From: Epiperipatus broadwayi
Taxonomy: Eukaryota; Onychophora; Udeonychophora; Euonychophora; Peripatidae
Direction of reading: 5' to 3'
NCBI GenBank assembly: GCA_028023455.1
Contig: JAQFVV010006836.1
Span: 124,001-188,000, forward strand
DNA: 64,000 nucleotides
Part shown: one piece after another, positions 49,593 to 59,819 of the stretch
Position numbering within the stretch: position 1 is the stretch's first letter
How the letters are laid out: every line of letters begins with the position of its first letter
Notes under the pieces: model-generated
Told to the model about the DNA's origin: nothing
The model's input: the letters and a program-made list of their open reading frames with translations, nothing else
The model's database searches: none
Position numbers and translations under genes: made by a program

Positions 49593-51063
49593 ATGGAAGA
49601 GCTTAGTATATGTGAAGATTTGGGCAGGTCCCAAGAAGTGTGATCTCCAGATGTAATTGTGTTATCTCCTGATATTGATTCAGGAAATGAAACCATGAAT
49701 TTGACCAATAGAGAAGATAGGAAGGCAGAAAATATCCCATTGGGAAGAGCGGATGACAACTCACAGTTGATTAGGACAATGAATGAGCACTTAAGCAACT
49801 TCATGAAACAAATGTCAGAAATGAAAGGAAGGGAAGATAGAATGGAAGCTAGGTGAGCTAAACAAATGTCAGAAATTAGAAATATCAGAGATAAAAGATA
49901 CTTCAGCTAAACAAATGTCAGAAATGGAAGATAGAATGATGTCAGAGATAAAAGAAATTAGGGATGATGTTAAAAACGAAACATATAAGTTGGAAATGAT
50001 GGAAGCATTAAGAATCAACTGCAGCAGATTAGAGTAGACAATGAAAACTCAATGCTTTAAAGGAAGAAATCCAGGAAAATTTTACTAAGACAGAAATGAT
50101 GATCATAAATAAAGGGCAAGAATATCAAACATTATATAGCAATACTACACTAGTGAATGTACCATTGAAATCAAACAGAAATCCAAAATATTTAAAGAAA
50201 AGTTAGGAAGTGTCAGAGAATGTTCAATAGAACACCAGAGTAGGAGTGTACATAGCACCTTAAAGATATATGATCAGATTAATGAATGTCAAAACCAGAT
50301 AAAGAATTTGAGCTTGCAAGTAGAGGCACAGAAGTTAAATCCAGGTGGAACTAATCAAAATATGATTGATCAAATTAGACAGATCATTAAAGGGGTAGAA
50401 AATGTTTAACCAGAATCAGAAGTGATATTAGAAGTGCAGAGGAATATGAAAAGTCAAGTATCTGAATTAGAGATGGGGGAAGTAATTGGTGAAAATCCGC
50501 TACAACAGAGTAAATTGAGTAATGATAACTTAATAGTGTGATTTAAGGAAGAAAATCAGCAGATTGTTAAGACAGTTAATAAGAATGTTAGTTTAGCCAA
50601 TGAAGAATTAAAGGCATATAAGAAACTCAAAGAAGTAGTTAATCAAATCCCAGAATTAGACAGGAATAAGATTATGGATGTACTGGAAGATTTCAAGAAA
50701 AATCTTGATAAAAATAAGAAGATTAGTGAGTCAATAAAAACAGAAGCAATCTCTTTAGGCATGAAATATCCAGAAATCTTGGAAAATAAATTACTAAAGG
50801 TTACTGATATTACAGGCAATAAATTTAAAGATAAAAATAAAAGCATAGTTTCTGAATGTGTTCTTAATAACTTAGATCATGACATGAAGGTGAATGTTGA
50901 CAGGAAGGCAGCGTATGGGAACATTAAATGTATAATATCCAGCATAGAGCATATAATAAAATATGTGAATCATGCTAGAAAAGTTGGTAAGATGAAAATC
51001 AAGTGTAAAATGAAAGATACAAAGAAGTTTGGTGTAAATTTTCTTAAGAAAGTTATCAGTTAA
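49593..51063 (+). pseudogene. Gag-like coiled-coil ORF of an LTR retroelement, decayed
   Basis: Reading starts at ATG 49593 (MEELSICEDLGRSQEV). An open frame at 49659-49853 encodes an Asn/Glu/Met-rich acidic stretch with repeats of KQMSEM. Heptad-like coiled-coil sequence continues across several stops to 50640, and an open frame at 50674-51060 follows (MDVLEDFKKNL through INSFLKK-like basic end). The gag-like nature is inferred from the coiled coil, basic C-terminus and upstream primer-site-like leader. No zinc-knuckle, protease or RT was found. A host coiled-coil pseudogene is the alternative. Confidence 0.4.
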
Positions 51064-51330
51064 AAAAAAAAACTTAGGAAAGGCTAAGATCAAACTTAAA
51101 ACAGCCGAAGGAGAATTAGTTAGTGTGAATCATCTTAAAAAGGTTAGAAATAAAGTAAAAGATAATGAAAGGGCTAGAGCTAAATCCAAGAAAGTGAAGA
51201 TGAAGTCTCATAGAGAAAAACTTATCAAAAGAAGAGAGATAAAGATTACAAATACAAGATTTAAAGAGGTACCTATAATGCTCGTAGCTTAATACCGTAT
51301 GCAATTAAAGTACCAGATAGTTAAAAATTT
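51064..51330 (+). pseudogene. Basic C-terminal tail continuing the gag-like ORF
   Basis: After a run of A at 51062-51071 a shifted frame reads KIKLKTAEGELVSVNHLKK, then a strongly Lys/Arg-rich segment (KSKKVKMKSHREK, KRREIKITN) to a stop near 51290. The 'V-N-HLKK' string is reminiscent of the end of integrase in some LTR elements, which would imply an internal deletion joining gag to the pol end; this is speculative. Confidence 0.3.
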
Positions 51331-51434
51331 TGAAAGCAGAAAGATTTTGTATGCATAATTTCCAATGTGTGAATTAATCTTGTTGCGCGATGTTTTATAA
51401 TTACTAATATAATCTTGTTGTGTCGCTTATTTCA

Positions 51435-51446
51435 TTTTTTTTTTTT
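51435..51446 (-). repeat. Poly(A) tail of the RPL35 retrocopy
   Basis: Twelve T on the plus strand, that is poly(A) on the coding strand, four bases after the RPL35 stop. A tail so close to the stop fits the very short 3' UTR of ribosomal protein mRNAs. Confidence 0.75.
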
Positions 51447-51450
51447 GCAA

Positions 51451-51818
51451 TCACTCTTTTTCAGCATATTTCCTTTTTGGCCAAATACACATTCTTCTTA
51501 ATTGTTTATGAGTTCTTCAGCATTTTTTGGACTTGGTAAGGCCCCTTCTCATAGCTCTAGGTTTTTTAGGGCGTAAATACAAAGGTTTAAATTTTTTACC
51601 CTTGTATAATTTACGCAAATTTTCTTTCTGTGTTTGATGAATAACAGTAAGAACACATGCTATTGACTTCCGAACAACTCGTATTTTGGAGAGTTTAGAC
51701 ACCACCTTTCCAGTTATTTTAGCCACACATAAATTGCCCAATTCTTGCTTTAGTTCTTCTAATTGTTTAAGAAGTGCCTCTTTTTTTTCTCATAATTCTT
51801 GAGCTTTAACTCTGCCAT
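51451..51818 (-). pseudogene. RPL35: Processed retropseudogene of ribosomal protein L35 (uL29)
   Basis: Minus-strand reading from ATG at 51818 ([13 protein letters not shown]), a frameshift, [71 protein letters not shown], a second frameshift and one stop, then KYAEKE and TGA at 51451-51453. The 368 bp compare with about 372 bp for the 123-residue protein, and no introns are present. L35 is a component of the large ribosomal subunit near the exit tunnel. Lack of introns, adjoining poly(A) and disabling lesions identify a LINE-mediated retrocopy. An intact host gene must exist elsewhere. Confidence 0.93.
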
Positions 51819-51960
51819 TCTTATCAGCACATTAATTTTTTACTTTAACAAAGCATTTTAAAACATTGTCATAGTAGTCATACCAATTAAAATATATCTT
51901 TAATTTAAATTTTTTTAATAAATTGACTCAGTGGATTCATTTGGACCTAATCAAAAGGAT

Positions 51961-51963
<3 letters not shown>

Positions 51964-52022
<59 letters not shown>
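51964..52022. repeat. (TA)n microsatellite
   Basis: About 59 bp of alternating TA. The open frame 51931-52125 is an artefact of it (YIYIYI). Confidence 0.95.
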
Positions 52023-52025
<3 letters not shown>

Positions 52026-52077
52026 AATACATAGACTGAGCAATGATAAAGATATGTGTAAGAGATTGTGGTATAGG

Positions 52078-52120
52078 CCAATTGATAAATACTGGTTCAG
52101 CATGAAATGTGCAACTTGGG
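52078..52120 (+). ncRNA. Hammerhead-like motif, family B, decayed
   Basis: CCAA, TTGATAA (for CTGATGA), ATACT loop GGTTC AGCAT, GAAA (52104-52107), then TTGG at 52116-52119. The GAAA box and stems I-II remain; the first box has two changes. Confidence 0.5.
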
Positions 52121-52394
52121 GATCATAGATCTTTTTTATGCCTTTGGTCATAGGTTTATGATTACATCCCCCATAAGGTGTTGAAAGTGGATAGAAACCA
52201 GTCCTACCTTGTGCGAGAGTGGTGTAGTGAAAATTATACTGCAGAAATAATGTTCATTATTGGATAGTTTCTAGTCTATTGAATGATTTATAAAAATTAT
52301 AAATATATTTTCATTAAGTGATTTGGGTCAAAGTTGTGAGAGCAGCACACTTTACACTTATCAAATAAACTGTAATATATATATATATAAACAA

Positions 52395-52427
<33 letters not shown>

Positions 52428-52435
<8 letters not shown>

Positions 52436-52466
52436 TGCTCGTTTAGTATGAAATGCACATATTGGG
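52428..52466 (+). ncRNA. Hammerhead-like motif, family B, 5' part lost in (TA)n
   Basis: ATGAGTGCTCGTTTAGTAT, GAAA (52450-52453), TGCACATA, TTGG. The CTG of the first core box is replaced by TA repeat. Confidence 0.45.
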
Positions 52467-52717
52467 AATCATAGATTTTTTCACGTCTTTGGTCATATGT
52501 TTAAGATTAAATCTTTCCACAAGGATCTTTATAGTTACATCCCTCCACAAGGTGTTAAAAGCAGACAAAAAACAGTCCCTAGTGTGAGAGTGATGTAGTG
52601 AATAATACAGTACCAGTTGGGATTATTAAAGATTTCTATACCATAATAATATTGTTTTCTTGAAGGTTTGTGATGATGATATTTTAGTTATATTTATATA
52701 TTGGAATATTTTGATCA

Positions 52718-53121
52718 TCTAATATTAAGTACTGAATACCTTTAAAAAAATTCAACTTTATTTAAATTTTCTAATTACATTCAACTGTTAGTAATAACAT
52801 GCAGGTTAGTATATGCATATTGTTTTGAGAGGTTTTATTCTTCTCTCTTCTTCAGGTGTTACTGGCCTGACTAATAACAGTCCTAGAATGGTTCAGTTGG
52901 TTAAAACATTAAAATTCATTATTCAAGAATCTAAGGTTCCAGGCTCAATTCTCATGCTAGTACTGTCACTGGTCAGGGAAGCAACACCTGAAGAGAGTAG
53001 AATAATACTTCTCAAAACATTATGCATATATTAACCTGTGTGCTATTACTAACAGTTGAATGTAATTAGAAAATTAAAAAAAAGTTGATTTTTCTAAAGG
53101 TATTCAAAACTTAATATTAGA
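52718..53121. mobile_element. Palindromic MITE (404 bp) with tRNA-like centre
   Basis: Inverted arms of about 150 bp: TCTAATATTAAGTACTGAAT at the left, complement at the right; inner arm GAGAGGTTTTATTCTTCTCT. They flank a unique centre at about 52880-52965. The centre has tRNA-like box A and box B (see separate entry). The open frame 52813-53031 lies across the palindrome and encodes nothing recognisable. Confidence 0.75.
52881..52962 (+). promoter_or_regulatory. tRNA-like pol III box A and box B
   Basis: TGGTTCAGTTGG at 52889-52900 fits box A and GGCTCAATTCT at 52942-52952 fits box B. The spacing of about 53 bp start to start is that of a tRNA gene. TTAAAATTC and GAATCTAA around the presumed anticodon arm can partly pair. 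The acceptor stem is poor, so it is a tRNA-derived sequence and not a functional tRNA. Confidence 0.5.
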
Positions 53122-54705
53122 TAATAGAGATAATCCAATATATAATTACAACCATAATAATATGTGTGTAAATCAGCAAGAATATTTAAAGGTGGGATTA
53201 TTTATATATTTATCAAAGATAGTGCTGTACCAGTCATTACAGAGCAGCCCATTTGTTATTGTCCATACGCATGCTTTCACAATTCTATATGCATACTAGA
53301 TATATATTAAATGAGTATGGAATGCTGGCAAGAACAATCCACATTATACAATTACTGCAATTTCTATATGTAATTTACTAATGAAATCTGTAATCTCTTT
53401 TACCTCCGTTTTCATGACCTATATCATACCCAAAAATCTCCACAGCTCAACATCAATCCCAAATTGTTTTCTTTGTGCTATCTAGAAGATCAGTAAATAA
53501 AAATAGATTAATTGATCTAGAAATTAATGGATAATAACTCCTATTATTGCCATGTTAGAGAAACAAAGACAATCTGCTTATGTTAATAATCTTATGTGAA
53601 TGTACTATATTTAACTTCCCTTTTGTTGATTATTAATTCAAAATACATGCACCTCTTTATTCCAATATATTCTGGTATGCTGTAGAATTTTACATATTTA
53701 TCGACTAGTTTAACCTGGAATAAATTTTCTTTTTTATTATTTAATTCAAGCTTCATTTAGGTAGCATTATATTTCAGCTTCAAATAGATATAGAGGTTTC
53801 CACTAACGAGAAAATATGAAGGTTCTTTACCAAATCATATTAAAATATTTCCTGAATATTTTTTACTTCAATTTTTTTAAATGAAGAAATGTCACACTTT
53901 TTTTTTTTATTTCAGAAGGTTTTCCACACATGCACACACACTATCACATTCAACATTTGCTGATTAAAGCAATTTGCTTGCCATCTCATTCTTTCTTGAT
54001 TGAGATAAAACTAAGAACTAAATTTTTTTCCAGTTGAAAATTTGACTTATTATCATTTAATTCACTTGATAATTAAATTATATTTTTGAATGGAAGACAG
54101 ACTTAAGACTCTTTTTTTATCAGATAAATCCACCAATTATTTCAAAATTGTTTAAAATATTATTATTTTTATCTAATTTCTTCTCCCGGATTTAATTGTC
54201 TATGTAACTTATTATTCTCATTTTAATCAAGCTTTGTATTTATAAAATTTCAATTCAGGTCTTTTGTGATAATTTGTCTTTTTCATCTTCTTTACATTTA
54301 ACCCTCTCAAATCCACTCTATCTTAAAATTTTTCTTACCAAGTAGTTTCCAACTTATGTATAATCTTGCCTGCTTAGAACCCAGATTATTTATTTTTTCC
54401 TCTCTTATTGCTTAAACTCATGATTACATTTTTTATACTTTATAATGTAAACAGTGTAATATAGTTAAGAACAATCTTTCAAACTCATGTAGAATTTATA
54501 TTTGTATTCAACTGCATACAAGATATAGTTTCACCAATCTCTAATCTCTCTTCTACTTTATCACATCAGCAAACTTCCTTATTTTATCCTTCTTCCTCAT
54601 GTGGTGTTTTTCTATTATATTTATGAAATATGCTGCCATTTATATATATACACACACACACAACATATGCTGGGGATGAATCTTTTTTGCTTTATAGTTT
54701 GAGCA
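53122..54705. other. AT-rich intergenic sequence
   Basis: T-rich with a short (CA)n at about 54650-54662. No gene recognised. Confidence 0.4.
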
Positions 54706-54758
54706 TCAAATTATCCATTTTCTGGGCTACATCAAATTATCCATTTTCTGGGCTACAT
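54706..54758. repeat. Perfect 26-bp tandem duplication
   Basis: ATCAAATTATCCATTTTCTG followed by GGCTAC occurs twice in direct succession without a mismatch, with the first four bases of a third unit. Confidence 0.9.
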
Positions 54759-54942
54759 GACCATATGTAACAATAATTCAACAATATAATCTTTGGCTCA
54801 TTATTTATAAATATTTTGTGTCTAAAATATGAAAAAACTATTAGAAATTTAAAAAATATTAAAAAATATACAATAACAATAACTAATATATGAATTTTTT
54901 CTACAGTAGTCTTTTTCATATCTGCACTCCAATATGTAATTA

Positions 54943-55045
54943 TAGGGGTTTGAACTCAGACTTTCATATAACCCTCAATTATACCTGCTATCTCATATTG
55001 CTGACATACTTCATCACACACATTTTATTTTTGACATGTGTGATT
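54943..55045 (-). mobile_element. Family A terminal fragment
   Basis: TATAGGGGTTTGAACTCAGA, then CTATCTCATATTGCTGACAT and CATCACACAC match the outer arm of family A. The copy stops before the hammerhead. Confidence 0.6.
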
Positions 55046-56250
55046 TACAATATATTACTACATATTACATAATTTTTTTAAAAAAATATCTCTACAGTAT
55101 TTTGTAACACACAGAAAAAAAAAAAATTAAGCTTTTTTTAGTCTTATTTTTTTGTGTTAATATTCATGCCAGATAAATTTTACAATCAATGAAATACTAT
55201 ACTTAAAAAATTTATTAACTTTAGTCTGTTTTGCATGAAAAAAATAAAGTTATCAAATTATTACGGTAACTGAATAGTTATCTAAGTGAAAAAGACAAAT
55301 ATGCAGGTACTATGTTCCCGAGTAAGCCTTAATGATTCTGAAATCAGATAATATGTAGCCAATAATTTGGTGGTTGCAAAGAATAGTTAAGTTTTAATAT
55401 GACCCCATAAAATATAAGATACTCAAGACAAATAAGAAAAATTACCAATGAAGTTTCATGTTTAATTTACAAAAACTCAGCTCCAAGAGATTTGATGCAA
55501 TAGCAGAGCCCAATTCAGAGATGTCTATTCTCAGTTAAGTAAATAGATTTAAAAAAATCTCAGTGTGGCCTAGTGAGTGGAATTGTTGTTGCTTAATCTA
55601 TTATAATGTCACTTGATTTTGCATGCTCCATATATTTGTGTAACAAAAACTGACAATTTAATATAAAAATAATATTAGGTTATTTATTATTGTTTGCTAA
55701 AAAATTTTAGTCTTGAATCCACTGTTCTTACTAGTGGTCTAAATTGCACAGAGCAATAATTTGAAAATGCTATTTATAAATCTTGCCAATAGTTATTTAA
55801 GAGTAAACTATAAAAAGAATAAAGTGAAATATTGTTAAAGATTACTTTTCAGCAATTTTTACATAAAAAAAATGTTCTATATGATACTAAAAACGTGTTG
55901 CCAAGATTATGACTCCAACTGATATATTTTTCAGTCTCTGGGCATGAGAATGATCAATTTAGTATTGCAAAAACACATCTTATTTATGATACTTGAGCAT
56001 GGTTTTCATGGTAAGGATCCTGTTTATTTTATAAACATTGTCCCAAAATACTCTAAATAGTTACAATGTGAAAAATATGAATGAAAACGAAACGCAATGA
56101 AGACCTACAATTAGGTGTAGTGCTGAAGTGTTTCAAAAAGTAAAGTTTGTTACAATAAAAGTTAAAAGGCAGATGACAAACAGACAGACTTTTAAACTAG
56201 CATATGATGTATGTGTCTATATTTAAGTTTCGTGGATTGATTAATAAAAT
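55046..56250. other. AT-rich spacer
   Basis: A box-A-like GTGGCCTAGTGAGTGG at about 55565-55580 has no box B. Nothing else recognised. Confidence 0.35.
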
Positions 56251-56254
56251 ATAA

Positions 56255-56705
56255 AATTAACCCCCTCCTCCATCATAAATAAAAGTATTTAGACCCCAAA
56301 ATATGATTGTAGACTAAGGACTTTTGCATTCTACGAAGCAAAGGGTTATAAATAATGTCTAATATATACTCTCAATTTTAGTTTTACTATGTATGTTTAT
56401 GATTGGTCTTTCTATTTTGTTTATTTTCTTTTGGAATTAGAAAAGCGTACTTGTCTATAAATGGTTGCTAGTAATAAAAATGTTTATAGTGTGCTTAAGA
56501 CAAAAATACATTTAAAATGAGTAAAGTTAAAATTTTATAAAAACTTTATAATGTCTCTCTTCTTTCCATAAATAAAATTATTTAACTCTCAAAATATGAC
56601 TATTCTACGAATTTTTGTATTCTAGGAAGTAAAGGGTTATGATAATCAATGCTTAATATAATCTCAATTTTAGTTTTTCTATACATTTTTGCCTATAGCA
56701 TTTTC
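56255..56705. repeat. Pair of diverged direct repeats, about 295 bp apart
   Basis: 56265-56400 and 56560-56700 share CATAAATAAAAxTATTTA, CAAAATATGA, TTCTACGAA, AGYAAAGGGTTATxA and TCTCAATTTTAGTTTT. This looks like two units of a tandem or one duplicated element of unknown type. Confidence 0.5.
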
Positions 56706-57189
56706 AATTGTTTTAAGTGTTTTATTTTTAACTGTCAAAGAAGCGAAAGGGGTAAGTAGTCCCCTAAGATAAAACTGGAATATTCAAACGTTATAAAGAT
56801 TAATCATAAAAGACAGTATTAGATATGGAATTGATATTATAGATTTTTCAAGCTAAATAAATATGTATTTTCCTCCCTCTTTCCAACTTCAATAGAATTG
56901 ATTTTTTTTTCTAATACTGTGAATTTTTTTTCTCAACCGCTAAATTTGTTTCATAATAAAAACATTGCACTTTATGAATAATTTATGCAAGTATTAACAC
57001 TTAAAAAATTTTAATTATTAATTCAGAATGTGGAATTTTTAAAATGAAGTGGGATTATTTATTTTGATTTGAAGTAATAAGTGACGATTTATAATCTGAA
57101 ACTGTATGTGCAAACATCTTTCTCAATTATATAGTCTATTATTTTTAATGATTTACGTAATTGTAAAATAATTAAATACGCTATATACA

Positions 57190-57612
57190 TCGCATTTTTA
57201 TACGCACGCCTTAATAAATATTACTTACGTAATCAATGTGAGTTTAAATAAATTTATAATTACAACTTTAAATTATCGTAATAGATTTCTCACTATAAAA
57301 TCTTTCCATTGACTCGTAGTAAATCGAAAGATTTCACGAGTATTAATGTGTAATAAGAAATGTGGACTTAATTAGTGAAGTATTGAGTAACCTCACGCTC
57401 TCAGATCGAACCGCTTCAGCTTCACCTATTTAAATAGAAAGTAGGTTGAAGTAAAGAAGAGTTCCCCTCTTTTCTTCCAAAGAGTAAGCTTGTGGTTTAA
57501 GACCTGTAGAGGTCCCTACTATCGCATTTTTATACGCACGTGCTTGAGGCTACAGCCTTAATGAATATTACTTACGTAATCAATGGGCGTTTAAATAAAT
57601 TTATAATTATAT
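57190..57612. repeat. Direct repeats bracketing a hairpin repeat (possible terminal repeats)
   Basis: CGCATTTTTATACGCACG, ATTACTTACGTAATCAATG and TTTAAATAAATTTATAATTA occur in this order at 57190-57265 and 57523-57610. The second copy has a 15-bp addition (TGCTTGAGGCTACAG). The 57312-57490 hairpin repeat lies between. The second copy matches one arm of the MITE at 37105-37265. Confidence 0.55.
57312..57490. repeat. Hairpin-bearing repeat, copy 2
   Basis: ACTCGT and ACGAGT bracket the AAATC-GAAA-GATTT hairpin (57314-57343), giving an extended stem-loop. CACGCTCTCAGATCGAACCGC and a CCCCTCTTTTCTTCC block follow, parallel to 44461-44660. Confidence 0.55.
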
Positions 57613-58556
57613 ACATGTTTATAAATATTTAAAAAGCGCGATCTCCCTAACCCAAACTTCATTCGGTACTACTTCATTCAGTAGGTTAATTTAATGAAAG
57701 CATTGTAGGAGCAAAAAGATTAAATTATTCATTAATTACTTTCCTCCCCCATTTCTATCCCGTTTCATCAGTCATGTTTAATACAGATTAAAAAAAAAAA
57801 CCTCTAAAAACTACAGAATCAGATTTTGATACCAATTCTCCATAACTTCACATTATGTTTTTTACAAATGCTTTTTCAGACATCTTTGAAATATTGTGTT
57901 ATCGGAATAAATCATTTATTTGAATGTTTTTGCCTAAGATTTTTTTTCTCTTAAAAACATTAGGCCTCTAACAGTTTAATTTGGCTGCAAATAATTTGTA
58001 ATTTCTCTTTAACATTAGATCTTCTATTTTTTAATTTACAATATAGTATAATAAGTGCAGTTGTCTTAATTACTGATATAGTTCATTTAAAACATATCTT
58101 AATTATCATTTCTGAGATTGATTTGTAGTACATTTTGTGGCTAATACTATTTGAACCCAAAGTGATATTTCTTGCATAAAGATTATTCAATCATATTGTT
58201 TTGTTTCTTTGAATCTAGGTTCATGTTTTTAAATTGCAGAGAAATTCTAATAGGTATACTATGCAAAAGAGTTTGTAAATGTTGTATTTTCCTACATCAT
58301 TTAAGAAGTATTAAGATTCAGTTGCTAAACTGGGTTTCTTCAAATCTCGCTATTTAATAATATATCAGTGTGCAGTCTCTTCTTTATTACTTATAACACT
58401 CCTAATAATTGATTATCACAATCGATATTATTTATTTGGTAAAACTTTTAGATTCCTCTTTATTTTTATTTATTCAGGGGAAAAAAAACAATTTAAAAGA
58501 GATTGCAATTAATCAAGAAGCCTAGATAATTTTAAAGGGCTACTTAATTAGTTTAA
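57613..58556. other. AT-rich spacer
   Basis: No feature recognised; the open frame at 58172-58354 lacks a domain. Confidence 0.35.
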
Positions 58557-58660
58557 TTAAAAGGGATTTGAATTCAGACTTTCAACCTTTCTTCAGCTAT
58601 CCACTCCATCTTATATAACAATATGGATGACCACATGCACATGAAAAAGATAAATGATCT

Positions 58661-58692
58661 CCAATATGCATATTTTGTGCTAAATCAGGACT
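58661..58692 (-). ncRNA. Hammerhead-like motif, family A (left arm)
   Basis: On the minus strand: CCAA, CTGATGA (58688-58682), GTCCT, loop GATTT, AGCAC, AAAA for GAAA, ATGCATA and TTGG. Box 1 and stem I are intact; GAAA lost its G and one stem II pair is broken. Confidence 0.6.
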
Positions 58693-59111
58693 CATCAGTT
58701 GGTCCAGATCATCACCTCACACACACACACATATATAACTAGTGCTCAGTTTAGTTTAAGATAACAAATCTTCAAACTTTATTGGACAGACTTCAATCTT
58801 CTCCACTTTTCAGACATCCATACCACTGAAAATCTGATGTTGGAATGCCTAAATCCCTTGTTAATGTCAATATTATTGTAATGCCCATGTTGACTTTAAA
58901 TCACTCTGACCCCTCATGCATAGGACCTTGTCCATTTACATATGCAGAGAGATGTATGACAACAATATTGGTTCAGATTTTCAATGGTATAAATGCCTGA
59001 AGAGTTTAAAGATGGAGAAGATTGAAGTCTGTGTATTAAAGTTTGAAGATTTGCTATCTTAATATAAACTGAGCACTGACTATATATATGTGTGTGAGGT
59101 AATGATCTGGA

Positions 59112-59154
59112 CCAACTGATGAGTCTTGTTTTTGCATGAAATATGTTTATTTGA
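59112..59154 (+). ncRNA. Hammerhead-like motif, family A (right arm), both core boxes intact
   Basis: CCAA, CTGATGA (59116-59122), GTCTTGTTTTTGCAT, GAAA (59138-59141 region), TATGTTTA, TTTG. Both catalytic boxes are present; stem II is weakened and the stem I partner TTGG reads TTTG or TTGA. Confidence 0.6.
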
Positions 59155-59222
59155 GATCATTTATCTTTTTCAATGTGTGTGGTCATGTGTATGGGTTACA
59201 TAAAATGGAGTGAATCAGTATT

Positions 59223-59815
59223 TACAATATACTAGTATTGATTTATTAATTAATGTAACTACAGTGTCTCATCATTAATTATTGGTTTCAAGACATTTTC
59301 CATATATATTGTTCCAGTAAACTATTTACATATCTTTGGATACATATTTTTTATGCCAAAATATTTTTTTATACATAATTGAGCAGTTTTTATTTTCTTT
59401 TTCTTACTACCCAACATATTTTTTCTAACTTACTAATTTGTAATTTTATTGCTTTTGAGAATACACCCAAATTAAAACCTTTTTTCCCTTTCAATTGTTT
59501 TTTCAGAAATTATCTTTGCTTACTTCTAGAAACATTATTTTTTATTCTGCTTTAATTTATTTCAGCAATTAAAGTTCTGTACAGTGAAATTAGTAATGAC
59601 CATTATACACAAAATCTAAGCAAGAAAATTATAAATTAGTAGTTTAGAAAAAATATGTTTTTAATTATACATATGCAATGACATTTTGTTATGTGTCTGT
59701 ATATGCAGTTTTAAAAAATTAGTTAAAAAAATGAGATTTTGGCAATAACATAAAAATAAATTTCCTTACTAATAGATAATATTTCTGTAATATATTTTTT
59801 ATCATCACTCTTACA
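59223..59815. other. AT-rich spacer
   Basis: Nothing recognised. Confidence 0.35.
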
Positions 59816-59819
59816 AAAG

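Larger units (their letters stand above)
52078..52625 (+). mobile_element. Family B tandem (two units, about 346-bp period)
   Basis: Unit 1 (from about 52078) and unit 2 (from about 52424) share, in order, a hammerhead-like start, CATAGATxTTTTTxxxGxCTTTGGTCAT, CCxCxxAAGGTGTT, GAAACCAGTCC or AAACAGTCCC, and GAGAGTGRTGTAGTGAA. (TA)n stretches at 52374-52389 and 52396-52431 lie at the junction. Same orientation, no ORF. Confidence 0.65.
58557..59222. mobile_element. Family A element, inverted-arm copy
   Basis: About 665 bp. The left arm starts AAAAGGGATTTGAATTCAGA. The inverted right arm runs to about 59222 and lacks the outermost part (the GTTCAAATCC end is lost). Centre CCCATGTTGACTTTAAATCA at about 58886. 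Hammerheads lie at 58661-58692 (minus) and 59112-59154 (plus). Arms share CTCAGTTTAGTTTAAGATAA and its complement. No ORF. Confidence 0.78.

Noticed and set aside
51931-52128. 65-codon open frame
   Set aside because: Most of it is the (TA)n microsatellite translated as YIYI.
55565-55640. GTGGCCTAGTGAGTGG as a tRNA or SINE head
   Set aside because: Box A-like string without a box B at tRNA spacing.
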